NCBI GenBank assembly: GCA_002633005.1
Contig: NMRA01000299.1
Span: 1-64,000, forward strand
Direction of reading: 5' to 3'
Source of the DNA: Phoronis australis
Lineage: Eukaryota > Phoronida > Phoronidae
DNA: 64,000 nt
Below, piece after piece: positions 1-12,319 of the stretch. The notes under the pieces are model-generated. The model made no database searches. It saw only the letters and a program-made list of their open reading frames with translations, and was not told the DNA's origin. Both the position numbers and the translations under genes were made by a program. Positions within the stretch are counted from its first letter, which is position 1. Every line of letters begins with the position of its first letter.

Positions 1-1230
1 ATCCACAATTCCCAACGGGAACCAGCCGACTCCGTGGGATGAAGAATAAATGGTTTAATCGCAAGATCTTCCATTTGTATCCTCGTTGCCAAAATGTTGT
101 GTTCGTAGAACCAGTAAAACAACACAGATGAGAGTAAAATACAATACGTCTATTCGCTTGGAGAACTAATACAAGAAGGGGACGAGCACGTGGCTTTTGG
201 GTATAAATACCACGTGACTATATTCTAAGGAAAACCACAAGCAGCATTGCCAATACACAACAAAGGCAAAAGTTGTCACTCTGTGCATGGCAATGAACAG
301 CTCAGTTGTGAATATGGCACACCAAAGATGATCCGTCTGTACTGTCAGCACCTGATAATTACTTCCGTCTTGCCCCTGGTTTGCGGCCACACAATGATAA
401 GTATTTGCTCTAGAATGAGTTACCTTACCTTGAGAAGGTGGAGTAAGTTGTCACAAGTAGGGCAAGTTGCTCTAGTTTAAATTGTGTCCAGACAGTCCCC
501 AAACCTATTGACAACTAGTTCCAGGAGTAACTTAATCTAAGGTCAGGCTATGTGTGAACGGCACTTAAGGATCCTCTCAAACCTTATTTACAAAATTGGC
601 CGTTTTTACAATATTTCACTTATGCCTAACAAAATACATTCTTGAGGAACTTCAAATATGAAATATATATGGTGTAGCGAGAAAAAAGATTTAGCAGAAC
701 CACCTTGGAACCGCGCAACTGCATGTAAATTTGTTTATTTCTTATCTGAGGTCAAAGGTTACAGGGTTGTCACTCAAATGAAATCTCCCGCCAGGCATAG
801 GGCAGCCTCGTATGTTCTCTCAGTCCATTTATTCATAATTTTAGTCAGCGAGGTGTACATATGATAAAAAGATGCGGGGGGAGGGGGGGAATGAAGACAA
901 ACTTAGAAAATTCAAGCAATAGATGAGGTGGGTCATTGGGCGAGAGCTGACTTCTAAGTTTGACAATAAGCAGCTTTAGTCGACATTACATTAATTTATT
1001 TTAGCCAATGTTTTATTGTTTTGAAGTCATCACTAATGTGCATTTCTTTGCTCTACCAAAAAGAACCTTAGATCAACAATAAAGTGGCTTCTTGACAACA
1101 GTGGTTCTTGTACGATGAAGTGTAAGGAGTCGTGGCACCAACGACGTTTTTACTGAAGCTAGTGTAGTGCTCAGTCACTCAGCATGAAATGTGTTGTCTG
1201 CATGGTGCTAATGTGTTTATTATTTTCCAG
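1..1230. other. Intron or upstream region of the receptor gene
   Basis: No exon could be supported here. The missing N-terminal half of the C-type lectin domain was not found in any frame. The stretch about 567-812 is a dispersed repeat also present at 20366-20605. The bases just before 1231 supply a pyrimidine-rich acceptor. Confidence 0.5.
567..812 (+). repeat. Dispersed repeat, copy 1 (second copy at 20366-20605)
   Basis: Both stretches share, in the same order, a segment reading CAAACCTTAT..AAAATTGGCC, a GAGGGAACTTNNAGTATGAA-like segment, TAGNAGAACCACCTT, AAATTTGTTTA and AAAGGTTACAG. The match is diverged and has small gaps, and no coding frame is conserved. It is an old interspersed repeat of unknown class. 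Confidence 0.65.
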
Positions 1231-1490
1231 CCAGTACTCAACACCTAGGCCAAGTACAACATCCTATTGGCTGGGTCTTACTGATGATGATGCAACTGCT
1301 GATCAGAGGCAGCTGACATGGGCGGATGGAAACTGGTTATTTGATAATGCAACATTTAAGCACTGGGGAACGAATGAACCAAATGAACTTGGCAAGAGCA
1401 GATACATGTTCAAAACGGATGACAGTTACAAGTGGTTTGACAGTGCAGATACTGCAACGTATGGTATAGTCTGTGAAAGGGTGCCATATG
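1231..1490 (+). CDS. C-type lectin domain, C-terminal half (first visible exon)
   Basis: The exon follows a TATTTTCCAG acceptor and ends at CATATG/GTGAGT. It enters in phase 2 and leaves in phase 1. The protein has C-type lectin landmarks in order: WLGL, LTWADG, an HWGTNEPN segment carrying the EPN calcium/mannose-type motif, KWFD where WND is usual, and YGIVCE at the end. Known for the family: EPN with WND coordinates calcium and favours mannose-type sugars. Odd: the inner cysteine pair is missing, with both partners replaced, while the last cysteine is kept. The N-terminal half of the domain must be in an exon to the left. An ATG at 1184 gives a longer open frame, but it lies in the presumed intron and is unlikely to be a start. 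Confidence 0.85.
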
Positions 1491-2535
1491 GTGAGTATAA
1501 TCAACCAAATGAACAGTTAATCCGCATTATTTTTTGTACTAAAAATGACAGATTTGAATGACATGCCTCTCCTATATATCTCGTAATTTCTGTTAGTTCC
1601 GTAAGAGTAATGCTTACACATTAGGTTGTTCTCCGCTCAAATACCAGACTTATGCTGGTTGTGAATATGTTATAACAGACTGGCTCCTGTAATGTTAACT
1701 GCCCAGTCACGAGCTGCAGTTTTTTTTTCTAGTATGACAGCAATTCATGCAGGTCCATTATCTAGCAAACTTCAAAGGGTTACTAAAACCATACTTTCAA
1801 CATCAAGTAATAAAGGTTTTCAACAACAACAGTGAATAAATGATGATAGCTGAGGTCTTGTTTTCTCAAGGTCCATTGTCAATAAGTATTTTATCAGCAT
1901 TGGGACTTGTTCCATGAAAGATTTAGCATCAGCTGGGAGTGGACTCCAGCAAGCATTATTAACTCTGAGATGTCAAAGTGCTCTTGAACTGGTTTGTTCA
2001 ATAAAGAAAAGTCGCTCCTTCCACTTGTTTTGAAAGAAGTTTCAACGTGCAGCTTTTGAGGATCACTAATTCTGTATTTACCCCAAAACATACGCATTCC
2101 TGAGGAACTGATGTCAGCGGCCCATTTCATTAAGCGCCATGCGCTTGTTTGTAGCTGGTTCTATGAGCGTGCAGAATACCTGCATGTTTTTATGGGAATA
2201 AAATGAACATTAACTACGTTTTCACAACCAAACACATTGATATCTTTCCGTTTTGGAGTAATCAGGCCAATTATGTGCGAAAATCGTAGCTATAGGAACC
2301 ACGTGACCTTAGCTTTGTATTCAATATGACCATGATGGTAATGCGCGTAACTTAAAATAGAACCAACACATGAGACATAATAACATTAAGTCCCCTGTAC
2401 TGTAAAAACAATGTACTAAGATCAAAATTATGTATCTTTGTCATGGATATAAACGTAATGAAATGACTGTGGTAATGTTCCTTATTACCCGACTGTGTAT
2501 GAACACAGTCAAAGCAAATGCATTCATTGGTATAC

Positions 2536-2760
2536 ATTCAGATAGAATAGATGTCTTAACTTCGCTTGTAGTTGGATGATTTTAGTGATTCAAAAACTAA
2601 ACACTGTCAGCATTTGACGAAGAATTCAAAAATGTAATTGGTTTGTGTTCAAACTTTTGTTTTTAACTGCACAACCCAGTCAAGCTACATATGATCTTAT
2701 CCGAGATTAGAGCAATTATTCAACAAAAGAGAGCTGGCCCTCAAAACTGAATGTCTTGTG
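2536..2760 (+). repeat. Dispersed repeat family C, copy 1
   Basis: Shares an ordered set of words with 56262-56610 (same strand) and with 38774-39085 (reverse strand), including GATTCAAAAACTAAACA, ATTTGACGA, TTTTTAACNGCACA, GAGCAATTAT and AAAAGAGAGCTGGCCCT. It has no open frame. It is probably a non-autonomous element; this copy lacks the hairpin end seen in the other two. Confidence 0.7.
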
Positions 2761-2971
2761 GAGTATGAAAATGCCGTTGAAGTCCGTGCAAACTTTTGCA
2801 TGCTATAAACATTCCCACTAAATAAGATTGGTCCTAACCCCACTTGTCAAGGTAAACGGTGGGGTTTGGAAAATTGAACTAGACCGTATTTATCCACCTT
2901 GGCTGAGTCGCGCTCGGCTTACGATCAAAAGGATGCCGCCAAGCTGCTCTATTCATCAAGTCACGAGCGAG

Positions 2972-5413
2972 CATTGGCGGATCTATGTTTTCAGTACGGG
3001 GGGTTTAGGATTCCCGCAAAGGTCGAATCCGAGGCGCGTGACGCCGAGCGGGGAGGGGGGTAAGGCCGGGTAAACCCCCTCCCGTGTAAGACAACTTTTT
3101 GTTTTTATAGCCAAACAGTGAAATTTCCATGCATCCTGGTACGTTTCTGGCACTTAACATGTCCCTGGAGTTTTTCTTAAGATAATTAAAAACCATTCTC
3201 GATTTCGTCACATGAACTTGGCTCACAAGTTTCGTGAAACCATATTTGTGCACGTTTGGGTATGAGTCACGCCACCAACAAAAATTTTTGTTGGAACATC
3301 GGCTTACACACACCTTTTTAGCATACGAAAAAGTGTGGTGTGTATACAGCGGTTTAGACACTTACCAAATATTCAAGAGCATAAGGAGCACCGACGGGGC
3401 GTAAAATCTTGAATATCAGATGATCGCAACAGCCTCAAGCTGTTTAAGAACGAAGACCTGTACTGTTAGTCCGGAAATAAACACGTGTTCTGTCTCGTTA
3501 CGAGAAAAACTGGCGAACGACGGTGCTCTTAGCTCATAGTCTATTATTAAAAGTGACAATAAACAATTACAGTAAGTATCACTTTATTAAGCTGAATAAC
3601 GTTGACAACAATTGAAAAACGTCAAATGTATAAGGAAACAAATCATCTGAAAATAGTTTCACGAAACCAAAACATCGTGTGCACCATCACGAGACCTAAA
3701 GAGTACTTTGCAAAACATTTTGAATTGAAAACTTCTATCTAGACACTTTTTAATCCCCAGTGGTTGCTCATACGTGTAGTTTACACATCTGCGAGAGGTT
3801 GTCTAGGAAGGGTTTTCGCACCGTTCTGTAGTAACCGGTACTCCCTGGAAGAAACAAGTATTGAGTACAGATTTAACTACGCTCTATGTGAAATAGATTT
3901 TGGATATGAAGCAGATAGACTCAAGTGGAAATACAAACCAGAATCAGTTTCTGTGCGCTGGTAGACCCTCTGCTGTACTGGGTAAATCTGGCATGTCCAA
4001 AAATAATTTCTATTTGGTTTTCATTATACACAAGCATAAAAACTGACATTATTACAAACTGTAGAATTATATAACTTATTACCTGGGTGTTTCTCCAGGA
4101 ACATTGGTCCTATCTTTCTGTTGTCTAGGCTGCCGAGGAATCTGTATATCGGATCCAATGGTTTGCTCGTCTTGGAACCATTCTACCCAGACATATTTGA
4201 TGTTTGTTCCCAATACTTGCACTTCGTTAACTGCTCTGTCAATGAGCTTGTACGCCTCTACAATGTCATCTCGTTTCGCAGCTCAGTTGGCACTAAGCCC
4301 CCTGAGGTTACCAAGTCCATTCAAAAGACTTAGAGCATGCGCAACTAAATTTGATCCGTTCATCACGGACTACTTCAAACCTTGACGATGTATCCCAGAA
4401 CCCCTTTGTATCTCTTGCAATTTTCGAAATAAACGTCCCAATGTCTGAACGCTTGAAACCTGAAGTACTAACATCAAATAAATGCCCATGGGCATGGGCG
4501 TTTCGTCTGGTGAGCCTTTCTGCGGAAATTCCCAGTATAGAAAATGGCAGTGGTGCTTATTGCAGGTAAGAAAGACGGTAGGTGTTGAGGACGGCACTTC
4601 GGGCTCCTTAGGAGGCCTATTGAACGTCGCACGAGTCCCGCAAGACTTTGTTATGAAAATACAGCCTCCCAGCAAATTTCTGGTACTGTACACTGTTCGC
4701 GAATGCGGTCACTTTGTCAATGTGAGTGCCCCCTTGGTCATTCCTTGTATAGACATAACTTGTTAAAGTACATCTTCAAACAGACTCGCGACCAGACCAC
4801 GGCGCCCGCCACAATAGCAATTCTTCGGAAAACAAGTTTTTTTCAAAAGTATTACATGAACATGTACACTGTATGATACTGCATAAGACAATTTTACTAT
4901 ACACCAGTTACAAACGTGTGAAGTGTAATAGCATGACACGGCATGACAGATGAGGTAAAAACGTTGCACGTCAATCCGCCTGAATATCAGGGTTGCGGCA
5001 CCACAGTATTTCCCCTAATCAAATCAAAACATATCTTAGAGTAAAGAAACTAGTTACCTAAAGAAATCAACTATAGAGCTGCTCTTTCAGCGGTGTATCC
5101 ATCTAAAATGCTTGGCTAGTCTACTTCAGAAGTGTCGACGGAAGAGCGTGCACATTTTATCTCCCGGGTTTTGCCGATGAGCCATGAAGACTCGAAATGC
5201 GTTGATTTTCATAACAGCAATTCACAATGCAAAAAAAAAACATATTTTCAGACTGAACTCCCACCTCCTTTTTTTCCAAGTTGGTTTACTTGGGGTTTAC
5301 ACACGCTGGCGGTGCCGTTTTTGTTTTGCTGGAGACGTTTTTTTTTTTAATTTTGGGTCCTGGCCCGAGGGGGGAGTTTAAACCCCCTGAACCCCCCCGT
5401 AGATCCGCCACTG
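2972..5413. mobile_element. hAT-like DNA transposon remnant with 5-bp target duplication
   Basis: The left end reads CATTGGCGGATCTA and the right end is its inverted counterpart, TAGATCCGCCACTG. Both ends carry a G-rich run just inside. The five bases GCGAG directly flank the element on both sides (2967-2971 and 5414-5418). The interior has a reverse-strand frame resembling hAT transposases (see 4102-4360). Frames are broken, so it is not active as read. Terminal sequences of the CAGTGGCGG type and a hAT-like protein fit the hAT superfamily; 5-bp duplications are known for a subset of hAT elements, while 8 bp is commoner. Confidence 0.7.
4102..4360 (-). pseudogene. hAT transposase fragment
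   Basis: Read on the reverse strand, the frame gives an EAYKLIDRAV segment, then WVEWFQDE, then an IPRQPRQQKDRTNVPGETP stretch. In hAT/ZMYM-like transposases this arrangement (helical segment, WY/WF motif, then a basic PR..R.QxxRxNVPxETP motif) precedes the conserved C-terminal half. One in-frame stop occurs upstream of EAYKL and a stop follows the motif. The catalytic and dimerisation regions were not recognised. A longer reverse frame at 4370-4693 may be another part of the same protein, but its match is not clear to me. Confidence 0.6.
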
Positions 5414-6723
5414 GCGAGGATAATTGGCTTCGCTCATGCGGATATGATCAGCTGATTACAATCTAGCTAGCAGACTGTACTTTTTATGGAGAGAGTTTTA
5501 CGTAGTTTTTACTGTTTGTTATATTTGAAAAGAGGAGCGAAAACAAATATGAGTACAACTTGAATTTTTCAAATCAGCACAGGATAAGAGATTTTGCAAC
5601 ACAGCAACACTCACGATTACTTTCATTCGGCGCGCATGAATACAAAAATATAGGACCCAAGTTATTTAGATTTGGAACACATGCACTGCAATATTCAAAA
5701 TACGTTTATTATGAATCTTACAAGCTGTAAAACGACGTTGTTTAATTTCATTGTGCTCATTCACTGGACATTCAGCATGACAAAATCACCAATCCAAAAA
5801 CAAAATAGTCGACTTTGACCACCCTACTCATAGGACCTGAGCTACGAGCAAATGTACGGCTTTTCATAATGAAACGGGCTGCTGGGATACGTTTCACAGT
5901 AATGCATACTTTTTTGGGTAAATCCAGAACTTAAGTGATCCTAAAAAGCCGCACAACATAGCTCCTTTCAAAACAAATGGGTGGAGCGGCTTTTCTTTAC
6001 TTAAAAGACTTAAGCTCGAGAACACCTCGAAGCTTGCTAGAGTCCTGCTCCCAGTTAGCTGAAGCCATACCTTTCATGGAACAAGTCCTATACCAATCCT
6101 ATTGATAAACCAAGAAAACATGACCTGAGCTACCATCTCATTTATTCATTGTTGTTGATCTGTTACCCAATGTGGAAAGTAGTTGTGCATGGTTTCAGTA
6201 ACCCTTTGAAGCATAGTAGATGGTAAAGTAGGGCGCAAGCTCATCACATAGATATTGGTAGATTAAGGCGTATGTATTGTTCACTTTGTTTTTCTTTCTG
6301 ATAATAAAGATAATGGTAAGCATTTAGTCAGTAATTGTCTGATGGGTGTCCAAGGTACTATATCTGTTTGACCTGTATTGTTATATCCAAGAAGGGTGCA
6401 ACAAAGGAAAACAATACTAGCGTCCCATAGGCAATAATCACGCGATGCGCTCATACCCCCCCCCCCGTAGCATGGATCTCGCAAGTTGAACATTAACTTG
6501 CGAAATCCGTACATCATTTGGCGTGGGTGGCCTGGCTGTTGTCACACCAGACAAAAGACATGCTGGGCTGCTAACAAAGGAGCAAGATGTTATCACATGT
6601 TCACAACCTCAAATGAAGGTACTGCAGCTATAAGATGCATTTTTGTCTTGAGCATAATTTGGACCAAATGTGCTGCTGTAATATGCAAGCTATATAGTCT
6701 GATTTTCAGTTTTTACCTTTCAG

Positions 6724-6912
6724 CACTTTCAAATATTAACTGTGGTGATCCAGGCACTGTGGCAAATGCCTTAAAAAGTGGTTCAGATTACACCGGTCTC
6801 AAAACTGTAACGTACTCTTGCAACTCTGGCTATTCTTTGACGTCAGGGAACCTCAACAGGACATGTTTAGTGTCTGGGGCATGGTCAGGAGCACCCCCTG
6901 TGTGTGACATAG
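6724..6912 (+). CDS. Sushi/CCP module 1
   Basis: The acceptor is TTTTTACCTTTCAG and the exon is in phase 1. The module starts INCGDPG, with the second cysteine in TYSCNSGY, the third in NRTC, then AWSGAPPVC. That is the four-cysteine plus tryptophan pattern of a complement-control module of about 55 residues. The best phase-compatible donor is the GC site at 6913 (ATAG/GCAAGT). A GT at 6917 would leave in phase 2 and break the join to the next exon. Confidence 0.9.
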
Positions 6913-8101
6913 GCAAGTGAGTGTTGTGGCTTATCAGCAGATGTCTGTCACAGTTATCAGCGACCACTTGTGTTACATTTAAGACACTGCATCTCATTTT
7001 CCTACCAGCAACTTTGAATGTTTCTTATTGGTTGGGATTACAATAGGCACTGTAATTCCATAGAGACTGGACTTTTGTGACTGGCTTCTTTGGGATCAGA
7101 GTTCCTGGAGAATAGGCTTGTCATTGGTCTCTAGAAGCATGTAGATGTAAAAAGTCACTTACTTAGAGACGTGGTTGGTTGTTAGCAAATGTTTCGACCT
7201 GGTCCGCCAGGCCTTTGTCGATGAATGAGGGATTTCCCGCATTTTGCTGGTTAAGAATGCTGAAATGTGTATCTGATCAGTAGCTGCTTCCTGTTTAAGT
7301 CAATTCCTTCCCACCCATGTAGACACTGCCGACTGTCAAAACTACATCTGTTATTGAAAATTGAACCTTTTCATTGTTTGAATGACAAAAATCAGTGAAC
7401 TGCTGCAGTGGAAAAGAGAAATAATATGCTTGGCAACTGCTGTTTCTTTGTTGATATGTCTCAACCTCTATTGTGTAATCTAATGAGCACACACTGCTTA
7501 TCAGAGTGATCTTAATACCCCCAAAAATGGAGTGAAGTTTGAATGGGGGTCAGCTCCTCATGTTGTTTTTATGCATCAACAGGAAACATTATAGGTGTGT
7601 GTGTGTGTGTGTAGCTGACATCCTGGCTGTTGTTAGTTTTCTTGTCAAATCACTGGATGGAACTTGCTGAAAATTGCTTTGGTGTCATAAGGACGGGAGC
7701 ATGCAGAAGTAGTCATTCGTCAGGTGAATTTAACACCACAGCACACATGTTGGCCAAGTTGGTTTCCATCAATATTATATTTATAGTTTTTGCTGTCAAT
7801 TATTGTGAGACTGTCGTCCGTCACGAACGGTTTGATTGTAACTTACATGCCATTAAAAGGTAGTCAGTGGGAGGATTGTACAGCCACAGTGTCTGTCGAT
7901 TTTTGTTATTGAAATGGCCTGACATAATTTTATGAAATTTCGGTTACGGCAGACATATCTGGCAAAGCAATGCCAGCACCATCACTGTCATTTTATTTTT
8001 TGTGTGCCTGTTATTTTCCAACATGATAGGATCATTAATGCTACCGACATTCCCGTGAATGCACTGAATAATTGCAGATAAAATGGCTTCTTTTCTTTTA
8101 G
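6913..8101. other. Intron
   Basis: Contains the 3' end of a Penelope-like element (7100-7262) and a short GT microsatellite near 7595-7612. No coding exon was found. The open frames here show no domain-like composition. Confidence 0.6.
7100..7262 (-). mobile_element. Penelope-like element 3'-end fragment (second copy)
   Basis: Nearly identical over about 150 bases to 52670-52830, which is the downstream end of the Penelope-like element at 52670-54115. Read on the reverse strand it includes the coding tail NPSFIDKGLADQVETFANN followed by the element's non-coding end. Only the 3' end is present, as expected for a 5'-truncated insertion. Confidence 0.75.
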
Positions 8102-8284
8102 CTCAAGCTGTTGATTGTGGAGATCCTGGTCAAGTGATTAATGCCATCAAAAGTGGCACCAGCTACACAACACCAAACACTGTTACATACACATGTAACG
8201 TGGGCTTCACTGCCGCGGGTGGAGCCTTGACGCGTCAGTGTCAATCATCAGGATTGTGGTCAGGAGTGCCACCTGTTTGTATTG
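8102..8284 (+). CDS. Sushi/CCP module 2
   Basis: The acceptor is TTTTCTTTTAG and the donor ATTG/GTAAAT, both in phase 1. The module runs VDCGDPGQV, TYTCNVGF, TRQC, then GLWSGVPPVC, with all four cysteines and the tryptophan in place. It is the close sister of module 4 (30378-30554): by eye 46 of 55 residues between the first and last cysteine are identical, and the 3' third is almost unchanged. This points to a fairly recent exon duplication. Confidence 0.92.
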
Positions 8285-8334
8285 GTAAATAATTTGATTG
8301 TTGCATATTAATTGTTATCTACTCTGTTAAATTG

Positions 8335-8700
8335 ATGTAGGACCTTAGAAAAGTATCCAAATTTGGCCAACTTGAAAACAGAAATGTCTCGCCAGTGGCT
8401 GATAGGATTGCAATGAAACTTTCAGATACTATGCTTTAAGCACTTTTGTCCAAGATGCTGTAAGCAAATGTTTTTAAAACGCTCTTTTGTTTGAATGGCA
8501 AAAAAACAAATGCTGCATAGTACAAGTAGAAAACTGTAAAAAGCAATATTCAAATGAAATTTGGTCACGTTATTGATGCCATTGCTTTGCTATGAATGAA
8601 CCTCTTTTTCATAAAATTTTACCAAAAAGACATGATCATACGTCCCGATTAGTGGGAGATTGGTAAAAAAATAAAAAAAAATCAAATTCTACAGGCTTTC
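8335..8700 (+). repeat. Dispersed repeat family E, copy 1
   Basis: The start, around ATCCAAATTTGGCC and GAAACTTTCAGATACTATG, is matched in reverse at 28980-29118. The first of these words also recurs in reverse near 59650-59730. The later part, around ATGAAATTTGGTCACGTTATTGA and AGATTGGTAAAAAA, is matched in direct orientation at 27700-27860. It is probably a non-autonomous element with inverted parts; the exact ends were not resolved. Confidence 0.55.
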
Positions 8701-9817
8701 CACTCACAGAAATAAAGAATCCTATTCTAGTCTCAGGTTTATGACATGGGCAAAACTGCTTGTAGCAAATATTCAAGTTAGAATCACAGGTGTCCTCGGC
8801 TTCTGATCGTCCCCAGTACACTAAATATATTACTACAAGATATGACATTCGAGGCAAGGAATGCCACGGGTGCTTCACATCAGCCGTCCATGTTAAACAC
8901 AAAACTCAATAAATTTAGACAAAACAGGGTTTCAACAAACCATTAGCAAAATTATTGTTCTTTCTTCTTATACCATTCACAGGGTCCTGCTCTAGCAAGA
9001 TCCCAACAAATTCATAGTCAAAGCACAAAAAGGTTCGCAAAAAGCCCACACATCGGTCCTCCTTTGACGGTTCGAGGTCAAGTACGGTGCGAAATTATTC
9101 GATGAGTTACAGATGAACGGCAATTGCCGATTCGTCACGGAAGGTTACGAAATGGTCTGGCTTAAGTGTGGAGCTATCAATGACATGACACTCCGTGTCA
9201 AATCAGCAATAGCGACCTACGGTACATACAGTGATTGAAATGAACTGTAAACCCATCAGAGTAACCTCAAGTTTGCACCTCGTGTTTATGAATGCCAGCC
9301 CATCTTTTCTGGTGGGTAGTGGCCTTCAGCGATGGTTTCTCGTCAGCTCACTATCTTTGTCTCTTCATGGGGCCTTCAATCTGAACAGTCAACTTTAAAG
9401 AAAGACAGAATATAAAATACAATTACTGTCTGGTAATTGTTCAATGTACAAGTCTTTGATAACACGTGATGTGAATGGACATGTAATACTGATTGTGTTT
9501 AGCTCACATGGCAATCAATGCGTTTCTAGGTTGGGTGTTTTCCAAACAAAATTTATCCTTGATGCCATGCAATTGAACTCGGGATTTTTGAATGCTTAGT
9601 TTTTTGAAATAGTTGATTTCCACACTAACTTATGCTTCCAGCCTGTATACACAAAATCTCGATTATGGAAAAAATCTGCTAAAAGACTCGCATGAACAGC
9701 CCTCTTATGATAGTGAAACTCAGCAATAGATGGTAGTTAGGTTACCTGCTGACTGTTTTTCATTATCACCTTCTCATTTGAAGGTGCATTGACACATTCT
9801 GCATCCCTTAACTATCC

Positions 9818-10771
9818 CTTTCTATCAACGGTTCTCCCATCGAGAATGTTGACAAGTTTAAGTACTTGGGCCTTATTTTAGATCCCAATCTTAAATTTAA
9901 TATGCACATAGATCATATCACAAAGAAATTATCAAAGAAAATCGGTGTACTTAAACGTCTAAGCAAATTTCTTAATGTCCGTACCCTTAAGACCCTTTAC
10001 CATTGTATTATTCAGCCTCATATTGATTATTGTTTACCGGTTTGGGGGCACACTAGTGACACACTTGTAAACAAAGTCCAAGTAATCCAAAATAGAGCCG
10101 CCAGGGCTATCCTGGGTACTAAAATTAGGGACACTAGGGTTGACGACTTGTACTCCAAGCTGGGATTTATGAAAGTAAGACAAAGAAATAAATATCTCTC
10201 TGCCTGTTGTATATACAGATGTATCAATGGCTTGGCTCCAGCATATCTCAGCAGTAAATTCAATAGCAGTCAGGCTGTATATTCTACACGTTCTTCTGTT
10301 GCTGGCAATGTTTCTTCTAAAAAAATTAAAACCGAGACTGGCAAGAGATCTTTTATCTATGCAGCTGCTATAATATGGAATTCTTTTAGCCCAGAAATTA
10401 AACGGTCCAACTCAATTACTACCTTTAAAGTTAATGTTAAAAAGTGGCTGTAATTTACTTAACCTTTTATACCCTGCCTATCTTAATCATGTCATTTTTT
10501 CATTGTCGTAAATACTCTCATTGTCTAGAGTCATCTCTTAATTTATTTCATCTGTCTTAGTTAATTTTTTACCATTATTTGTCATTTAGTTATTGTCTTA
10601 ATTCTCAACCTTAACTGTTTTAATTGTATCTTTGTTACGTATATTTCGTTGTTGTTTTATTACTTCATTGTATTATATTACTGTTTTTCTTGTTGAGGGC
10701 CCTCTTGGAAAGCAGTGCTATCACTGAAGAGGCCACCCTCATTTTAAATATCACAATAATAAATAATAAAT
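9818..10771 (+). mobile_element. Non-LTR retrotransposon (CR1/jockey-like) 3' end, 5' truncated
   Basis: The open frame from about 9818 to 10453 encodes the C-terminal end of a LINE reverse transcriptase and its downstream thumb region: KYLGLILDPNL, then HIDHITKKLSKKIGVL, TLYHCIIQPHIDYCLPVWG, and IQNRAARAILGT. The YxDD catalytic core lies upstream and is missing, because a stop just before 9818 marks the truncated start. The 3' part (10454-10771) is AT-rich and ends in an AATAAATAATAAAT microsatellite tail, typical of CR1/L2-type elements. The frame is intact through its stop, so the insertion may be fairly young. Confidence 0.85.
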
Positions 10772-11225
10772 TAAGTGGTCCTTTTTGTTTTATATGACTT
10801 TTGTCTTTAATTATTGTCCTCCTCAATATCCGTCAACTACTCTGCCTCTCTATCTGCCAAACCTGAAGAAACATCTCATGTTTTTGAAATGAGTACAGCT
10901 GATTTGATTTTTTGATGGTCGAACGCCTGCGGTGCCATCTAGTGGCAATTTAGGTTTTCTTTGTGTTATGCCTCCATATCTATCAAGTTCCTTGGTGAAA
11001 CAACTAAATCTTAAGGAAACAATGACGTTGCCACATACGCCTGTGAAGGAAGTTGCTCTCACTTTTCAACATTCAGAGCAAGGTTCAATTTGAACGTCAT
11101 CAATGAAGTCAATAAATAAATATGTATTGGAATGTGAAATATTACACAAAGTGGTAACCTGCATTATCAAGATCACAAATTTGTCAATAATTTCACTTGT
11201 GATATCCAGATTTACTTCTGTCTAG

Positions 11226-11428
11226 ACCCTGAAGATGAAGTTTCCTTGACGACCACCTTGTCATTGGGTCTTGTCGTCACGGCTTCATCAACTCACACCT
11301 GTTGCTCAACAAACCAGTCATTGTACAACTCTTCTGGAGCCTGGTGCGCTCACAATGGCTCTAATTCCGACGACTTCCTTCAGCTGGACCTTGGTCAAGT
11401 GGTCACTGTGGTCAAGCTAGTTACTAAG
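11226..11428 (+). CDS. F5/8 type C (discoidin) domain, exon 1 of 3
   Basis: The acceptor is CTTCTGTCTAG (phase 1) and the donor ACTAAG/GTAATC (phase 0). The protein begins PEDEVSLTT and shows the discoidin signature TASSTH, then GAWCAHNGSNSDDFLQLDLGQ. This is the N-terminal strand set and the spike-rich half of the domain, which binds glycans, lipids or proteins in different family members. Confidence 0.88.
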
Positions 11429-12319
11429 GTAATCAAACCAATATGTCTCCTGTAAAAAATCAATTTTGTAGTGATGATTATATGTTGCTATGAGCATGGA
11501 TTCAGTTTCACTTTTGTCTTTGTCATTGCGACATCATTGTAGATTTTTGTAGGTCAGAAACATCAGTTTGGTGAATCCTGCATATGATTTATACCTTAAA
11601 GTATTTTTATGCACCCATGTCTGAATGTCACATACAATGACAGAGAGAGCAATATGGTATTGCTCTCCCTGTCATTTTGAGAGATCCATTTTTCATTTGG
11701 GTCGTTTTCTGTTCCAATATCTTTCTAAAGTTTGGAAGACCTTTTTGTTCATAAAGTGGATGGCATGCGCCAAATATAAATCAAAATTCTGCCATGTTCC
11801 TCTTGTTTTTTGCTCTAAATTTTGGAATTTAAAAGTCAACATGGAAGTGATGATATCAATATAATTTTTGGGTTGATTTCTACTTACGGACTGCACCCTG
11901 AATAGTCACAGTTTTCATTATTTACCTATATTTTAATCAGTCCAGCCACAGGAATGATCTTCAGTTTATGAACTTTTATTATTAGCAGGATGTGCTTTTA
12001 TTGTGACATAAAATCTCATATTAACAGATTTTAAAATGCTTGATAAAAATCTTGGTGTCTGCAAATTTGTTAACTACAACTGCAGCAGCTTCTCATCACC
12101 AATTGTGACTCAAGTTTCTTTTCTGGCATCAATAGCATGTTTCATATCTTGCACATTATTTTGCTCCCTTGGAGATTTGAAATCTTCCTGTTGTTAGTAT
12201 AATATAATTGCTTTGCCTGAAAGTGATGACCACCCATTATAGTGGGATACCGTTTGTGCTTTACCAGTGTGTTTGATTAACTTTGGGTTGTTTTGGTTAT
12301 GTCTAACTTGTGTTTTCAG
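11429..12319. other. Intron, nothing recognised
   Basis: The intron is AT-rich, with a TTTTCAG acceptor at its end. No repeat or gene could be supported. Confidence 0.5.

Larger units (their letters stand above)
1491..6723. other. Intron with transposon remnants
   Basis: The intron holds a dispersed repeat (2536-2760) and a hAT-like transposon (2972-5413). Between 5414 and 6723 there is a long C run near 6459-6468 and no supported gene. Frames in this stretch are short and lack domain-like sequence. Confidence 0.6.
8285..11225. other. Intron
   Basis: Contains an old interspersed repeat (8335-8700), and a non-LTR retrotransposon tail (9818-10771). The segments 8700-9817 and 10772-11225 show no supported gene. 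Confidence 0.6.

Noticed and set aside
1184-1230. Start codon and signal peptide for the lectin gene at ATG 1184
   Set aside because: A hydrophobic run (CVVCMVLMCLLF) follows, but it overlaps the polypyrimidine/AG acceptor of the next exon, and a CTLD missing its first half would result. A short alternative isoform starting here cannot be fully excluded.
7595-7612. GT microsatellite as a regulatory element
   Set aside because: Too short and common in introns to support a function.
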